A DNA stretch of 64,000 nucleotides from Rhynchosporium graminicola. Taxonomy: Eukaryota > Ascomycota > Leotiomycetes > Helotiales > Ploettnerulaceae. Under the pieces are notes generated by a model. That model saw only the letters and a program-made list of their open reading frames with translations, had not been told where the DNA came from and did not search any database. Both the position numbers and the translations under genes were made by a program. The stretch covers positions 126,021 through 190,020 of the forward strand of contig FJUW01000034.1 in the NCBI GenBank assembly GCA_900074885.1. Reading direction: 5' to 3'. Positions within the stretch are counted from its first letter, which is position 1. Each line of letters starts with the position of its first letter. This document shows positions 60,148 through 64,000 of this stretch, piece after piece.

Positions 60148-61775
60148 ATGATGATCAAGTTCTTTCTCATGCTGTTGATGCTATTTATATCGGCGAATCT
60201 TGCTGTTGTGTTGGCTGAAAACCAGACTGTGGGAACCAATTCATCGGTATCTTGCAGTGGATCAAGCGCTGCAGAAGTCACCAAGGATATCAAGATAAAT
60301 AAAATTAACGTCACTGTCTTGGCTAGTACATGTCATCGTGTCTGCTACATTCTTCTAGGATCCGGAAATCCAGTATGTCGTCCGTGGTTCTACAGATATT
60401 CCTCTTGCAGCTTTTAGCTTGAACTAAGTCTCGATAGGACATGGCTGGACCAGGGGAAATTTAGCCCGTAACATTCTCGAGAATTTGAGGCAATACCCGA
60501 TCAGATGATAATATCTTACTTCTTGAAAACTGCTCTGGTCCTTTTAGCTGGCTTCCTGCTACCTTTGACAATTCGAAGATCCCAGAAGCTGTCTTTTCAG
60601 CCAGTGATAAGGAGAATGAAGTTGCTGGAGAGGCTGCAATTTTTGATGTTATAAACAAGGTTTTTCTACTCCATGTTACTCTATATTGCAGCGTTCGTCC
60701 TTTATCGCCAAGCACCTTCGGTTTCGAAAATTATGGTTCTTGGTCCATTGCTATACCAGCAAATGTTGAATGTAACGCTTCTGGTGATAGCTCTGAAAAA
60801 GGAGCACAGTCTTGGCTTCGTAACGTCAACTAGTTGCTATAGCCATTCTCTATTGTTTATGGGCTCAAATATACGCCTCGTTCATAGTACGTCAAGGCTC
60901 CTCATATGCACCCGAGGAAGATCTTCTCTATTATCTTGCATTGTCAGAGGCTTGTCGTTTACGGTATCGTACTTCAAGCACGACTGGTATATATCAGAGC
61001 CAGGTCTTAGACGCGACTAGCTACTTCACTCCTGATGACGACAGACATTGCTATTGCTTGGAATGCTTGTGGTGAACTTCGTCACGATGCTCTACAATTC
61101 CAGCTTTGCTTGGTACTTTTTCATGTTCATATTGAAATGTTTACCCCAGAGCCTTCTCTATTCGATAGACTGGAGGCGGTGGTTCTTCTTTGCTGTCGGA
61201 GTTTTTGGTTTGGGGTTCTCCTACTTGATCATCGATTGGATCATGGCATTGCGGAAGGCACAGCATAAAGCGCTGCATTTCAGCGTGGAAGGGGCCAATG
61301 ACAACACCTGGGGATACGGCCAGACAACGGCAGTCTTTCTCTGGGCTCCATTCTTGCTCGACGCAATCAGAGAAAAAATAGGTATGCCTGACACGAGACC
61401 ACGAGCGAGCTGCAAGATAACAAGGCTAATTTGTTCACAGCACACAATAACAAACTACGAGCCGATATAGTAGCCGAGTCTGCTATCGAGCTCGACGACC
61501 TCCAAGGTCGTTCGGCTGAACAACCATGGACTAGTAGCGATGCCTTGACTACAGACACTGAAATCTATAGAAGAGGATCAGCGGTGTATATCAAACAGAC
61601 CGCACAACAAGACAGATATGCTGCAGATTATGCTGAAACTTTTGTATCATGTGTGATGCGCAGAGATACCGAAGCTCGGATCGAAGGACGAGATGGCATA
61701 AGAAAACAAAGCATGGTACGTGCAGCAACATGGCAAGATGGTCACCTTAATGTCATGCCAGCTGCTCACATTTAA
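60148..61775 (+). CDS. Multi-pass membrane protein of unknown function, middle unresolved or broken
   Basis: Confident parts are exon 1 (60148-60372), a late exon (about 61045-61381) and the last exon (61441-61775; 59-nt intron with donor GTATGC and acceptor CACAG, phase 1). Exon 1 encodes a signal peptide (MMIKFFLMLLMLFISANLAVVLA) and an N-glycosylated-looking Cys-containing segment, ending CYILLGSGNP. The late exon has two or three membrane helices (LLLLGMLVVNFVTML, WFFFAVGVFGLGFSYLIIDWI) and NTWGYGQTTAVFLWAPF. The last exon is a cytosolic, polar tail. After exon 1 the expected GNPD(M/I)AGxG continues as DMAGPG at 60438 but hits TAG at 60462. Helix-like pieces (IISYFLKTALVLLAGFLLPL, LYIAAFVLYR) follow in changing frames. 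Either extra introns or frameshifts lie in 60460-61040. The overall plan matches a common fungal membrane family without known function. Confidence 0.45.
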
Positions 61776-62818
61776 CATGATTATTAGAGGAACAAATAGC
61801 GTCCCCTATGAACAATTGAGTAGTGATAGTTGCGGAAATAATCCGTATGAGTAGCTATCGAGGAGCCAACTGGAAGAAGGACGGAAGACCCTCAGAGAAA
61901 GAGTCAGGAGTTAGGCAGAATGCTCAATATGTTTTGCTGATGACTATCCATAGAAATAACGTAATAGACATCAAGATCTTGGAAAAGGTTACATGTGTAC
62001 TTCCATCAAAACCTTCTCAGAATGATTTGCAAAAGTTGCTGTAGAATGCTGAAGTCACAATAAAGATGTTTCTCGGCCGAATACTAAAGCATCTCATTTT
62101 GCCCAGTGAAGCGGACTTCGAAAGTCCTGTAATACTTCCATGGCTATTGAAAGATCAGCAAAGAAAATGTGCTGAAGCGACATAGTCACTCTGGAGAGTC
62201 ACGAAATAAATTCGCTGAGATTACTTCTGATGGCCTTGCTGATTATCACTTTAAACAAAGTCATATAAACCGTCCACGACTTTGGACTTGAATCACAGGT
62301 GCCGAAATGGCTCAGTCCGGAATAGCATAAGGAATGAAGCCCAAACAGACGACAAATCAAAATCAACATGCTATGAGCACAAGAATTTGAGCCACATGAC
62401 GACTTCGCATTGAGACTTCGGCGCGCTTCAGATATTGAGCAAGCAGAAATCTAGTTTAGACCGAAGTTTCCTTTCAGTTGCTTAATTCCTACTGTATCTT
62501 GCGAAGAAGTATGGCATCGATATTCGACAGTGCTACAGTGCTGTATATCTCCGTTACTGTAAAGAGGACTTACTGAGAGTGAACAATGGGATTCAGATAG
62601 AAAGAGGTTCAAAATGGGAAATGTTACACCATCCATATTTTCACGTGCCAATTTCAGCACAAAGGAACATTGGAGCCTTGCGATTGAGGCTGAAACAACT
62701 TCTGCTCAAACCTGACCAAGAGAAATAAGATTTCGAGCTTTCTAACAGCGCAATACTCCCATTTTCTCTCAATAAAACCCTGGGTATATACACTGCGTCT
62801 GCACTCTTGTTCCTCAAA
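61776..62818. other. Intergenic
   Basis: About 1 kb. A 73-codon frame at 61823-62044 is unsupported. The last 60 nt before the hydrolase gene are CT-rich, like a leader. Nothing else seen. Confidence 0.6.
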
Positions 62819-63998
62819 ATGCCATCACGGATATGTCTCCGGTCCAGCCCTTTCCACCAACCTCTTAACCTCCTCAGAAATTTCAGCTCCCAAAAGGGTA
62901 CTACCCCTCTAAAGCTAGCCTACGACCTACACTCACCCAGCAAACCCTCTTCCTCTGCTCCACGAGCCATAATATTCATGCATGGACTGTTCGGGTCCAA
63001 GACGAACAATAGGAGCATCAGTAAGTGAGCCTCCCTGTTAAAACCGTTTTGGTGTTTTGGTTCTTGTTAGTAAGAAAAGCGAGCTAACTAGTTCTCAGGG
63101 CTCTTGCAAGGGATCTAGGGAGACCGATTTATGCCGTGGTATGTTTTGTATCTTGGAGGGATAATAGAGGAGTTAGGGGACTGATGTGCCGCATAGGATC
63201 TACGGAACCATGGCCATTCACCACACGATCCTAATCATGACTACCTCTCCATGGCAAGCGATGTCGAAGGGTTCATGACAGACCATGGCTTAGAAAAACC
63301 TACACTGATAGGTCATTCGATGTACATCTCCCTTCCCATCCACTCTACCATAAACATTAGTTGAGCATTCCCAGGGGTGCCAAAACAGCAATGACACTCG
63401 CCCTCCGTTCCCCAGACCTCATACACGACATCATATCCGTGGACAACGCTCCAGTAGACGTAGCTCTCATGAGTAGCTTCGCACAATACATCCAGGGCAT
63501 GAAGCAGATTGAGGAAGCGATGGTCACGAAACAGGCAGAGGCAGATAAGATACTGGCGGATTATGAAAAAGTACTTGCTCCCTAGCCCCATCTCAAACCC
63601 TCCCCGATACCTGTCTAAATCCCAAACCCTCCAAAAATACTAACAGAGCCACCCAGTCCCTACCGATCCGTCAATTCCTCCTCTCAAACCTCTACCAACC
63701 ACCCCAAGTCACAACCAAGAAGTTCCGTATCCCACTCCACATCCTCGGCTCGGCCTTGGGAAATCTAGGAGACTTCCCCTTCAAAGAACCTGGAAAAGTG
63801 CGCTTCGAAGGCCCTGCGCTGTTCGTGAGGGGTCTGCAGAGTAAATATGTACCAGATGAGAGTTTACCTGCTATTGGGGAGTTCTTTCCAAGGTTCAGGT
63901 TGGCGGATGTGGATTGTGGACATTGGGTGATTTCGGAGAAGCCGGAGGAGTTTAGACGAGGTATGCTTAATTCTTTTTTGGGCGTCTTTAAACAGTAG
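62819..63998 (+). CDS. Alpha/beta hydrolase, ABHD11/Imo32-like, probably mitochondrial
   Basis: Five exons: 62819-63024, 63099-63138, 63197-63321, 63375-63570 and 63657-63998, 302 aa. Introns are 74, 58, 53 and 86 nt; intron 1 uses donor GTGAGC two codons after a decoy GTAAGT, chosen because only it restores SISKALARDLGRP. The N-terminus is basic and Ser-rich (RICLRSSPFHQPLNLLRNFS), like a mitochondrial presequence. The fold follows: IIFMHGLFGS (oxyanion HG), DLRNHGHSPH, the nucleophile elbow GHSMGAKTA (Ser catalytic, spanning intron 3), VDNAPVDVAL (Asp), and a late GHWV with the catalytic His near the C-terminus. Yeast Imo32 and human ABHD11 relatives are mitochondrial esterase-type proteins; the substrate is uncertain. 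The stop codon falls two bases from the window edge. Confidence 0.9.
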
Positions 63999-64000
63999 AG

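Noticed and set aside
62290..62330. Possible tRNA-like segment (GGCTCAGTCCGG)
   Set aside because: No acceptor stem, anticodon arm or T-arm can be drawn around it.
1..64000. Search for CRISPR arrays, bacterial operons, rRNA, LTR retrotransposons or a secondary-metabolite cluster
   Set aside because: The window is eukaryotic; no regularly spaced repeats, rRNA signatures, paired LTRs, PKS/NRPS/terpene synthase or P450 genes were found.

Overview
The window is nuclear DNA of a filamentous ascomycete (Pezizomycotina). The evidence is genes broken by many short introns of about 43-125 nt with GTRNGT-like donors, CTAAC-type branch points and YAG acceptors, long AT-rich intergenic stretches, and fungal families (HET, DUF6594, NACHT, OPT, GH31, Rit1). 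The overall content, including a GaaA/Gar2-type D-galacturonate reductase, suggests a plant-associated Leotiomycete; that placement is inference. All gene models were assembled by hand. Each intact model keeps one reading frame across its junctions.

Layout. 0.8-6.5 kb: a cellulose-synthase-like GT2 enzyme (-) and an MFS transporter (+), divergent across about 2 kb. 6.5-18.4 kb: an accessory stretch with a DUF6594 membrane protein (-), two small genes with retropepsin-like folds that appear to have lost the catalytic Asp motif (+), and a HET-domain protein (-). 20-30 kb: conserved metabolism, with a GH31 glycosidase (+), a DAO-type FAD oxidoreductase behind a GATA-site cluster (-), a GPX-type thiol peroxidase with a mitochondrial leader (+), and a D-galacturonate reductase with a GaaR-type promoter element (-). 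32-35 kb: a six-exon OPT oligopeptide transporter (-). 38-42 kb: two paralogous genes of unknown role, one with an added C2H2 finger, separated by a MITE-like element. 42.4-43.4 kb: a decayed methionine-synthase-like gene. 44.8-53.3 kb: a sugar/quinate-type MFS permease with a GC-AG intron, an orphan protein with an NLR-like N-terminus, and a Vba/Fnx1-type MFS transporter. 54.4-57 kb: a NACHT NTPase pseudogene. 57.3-58.8 kb: Rit1, the initiator-tRNA ribosyl-phosphate transferase. 60-62 kb: a multi-pass membrane protein whose middle is broken or unresolved. 62.8-64 kb: an ABHD11-type alpha/beta hydrolase.

Housekeeping or carbon-use genes (GH31, FAD oxidoreductase, peroxidase, galacturonate reductase, transporters, Rit1, hydrolase) are interleaved with fast-evolving self/non-self or accessory families (HET, DUF6594, NLR-like, retropepsin-like, zinc-finger paralogues) and relics. 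No secondary-metabolite cluster was found: there is no PKS, NRPS, terpene synthase or P450. The strongest new observations are the decayed retropepsin-like pair beside the HET gene, the paralogue pair around a TA-flanked MITE, two multi-lesion pseudogenes, and the GaaR element upstream of the galacturonate reductase.
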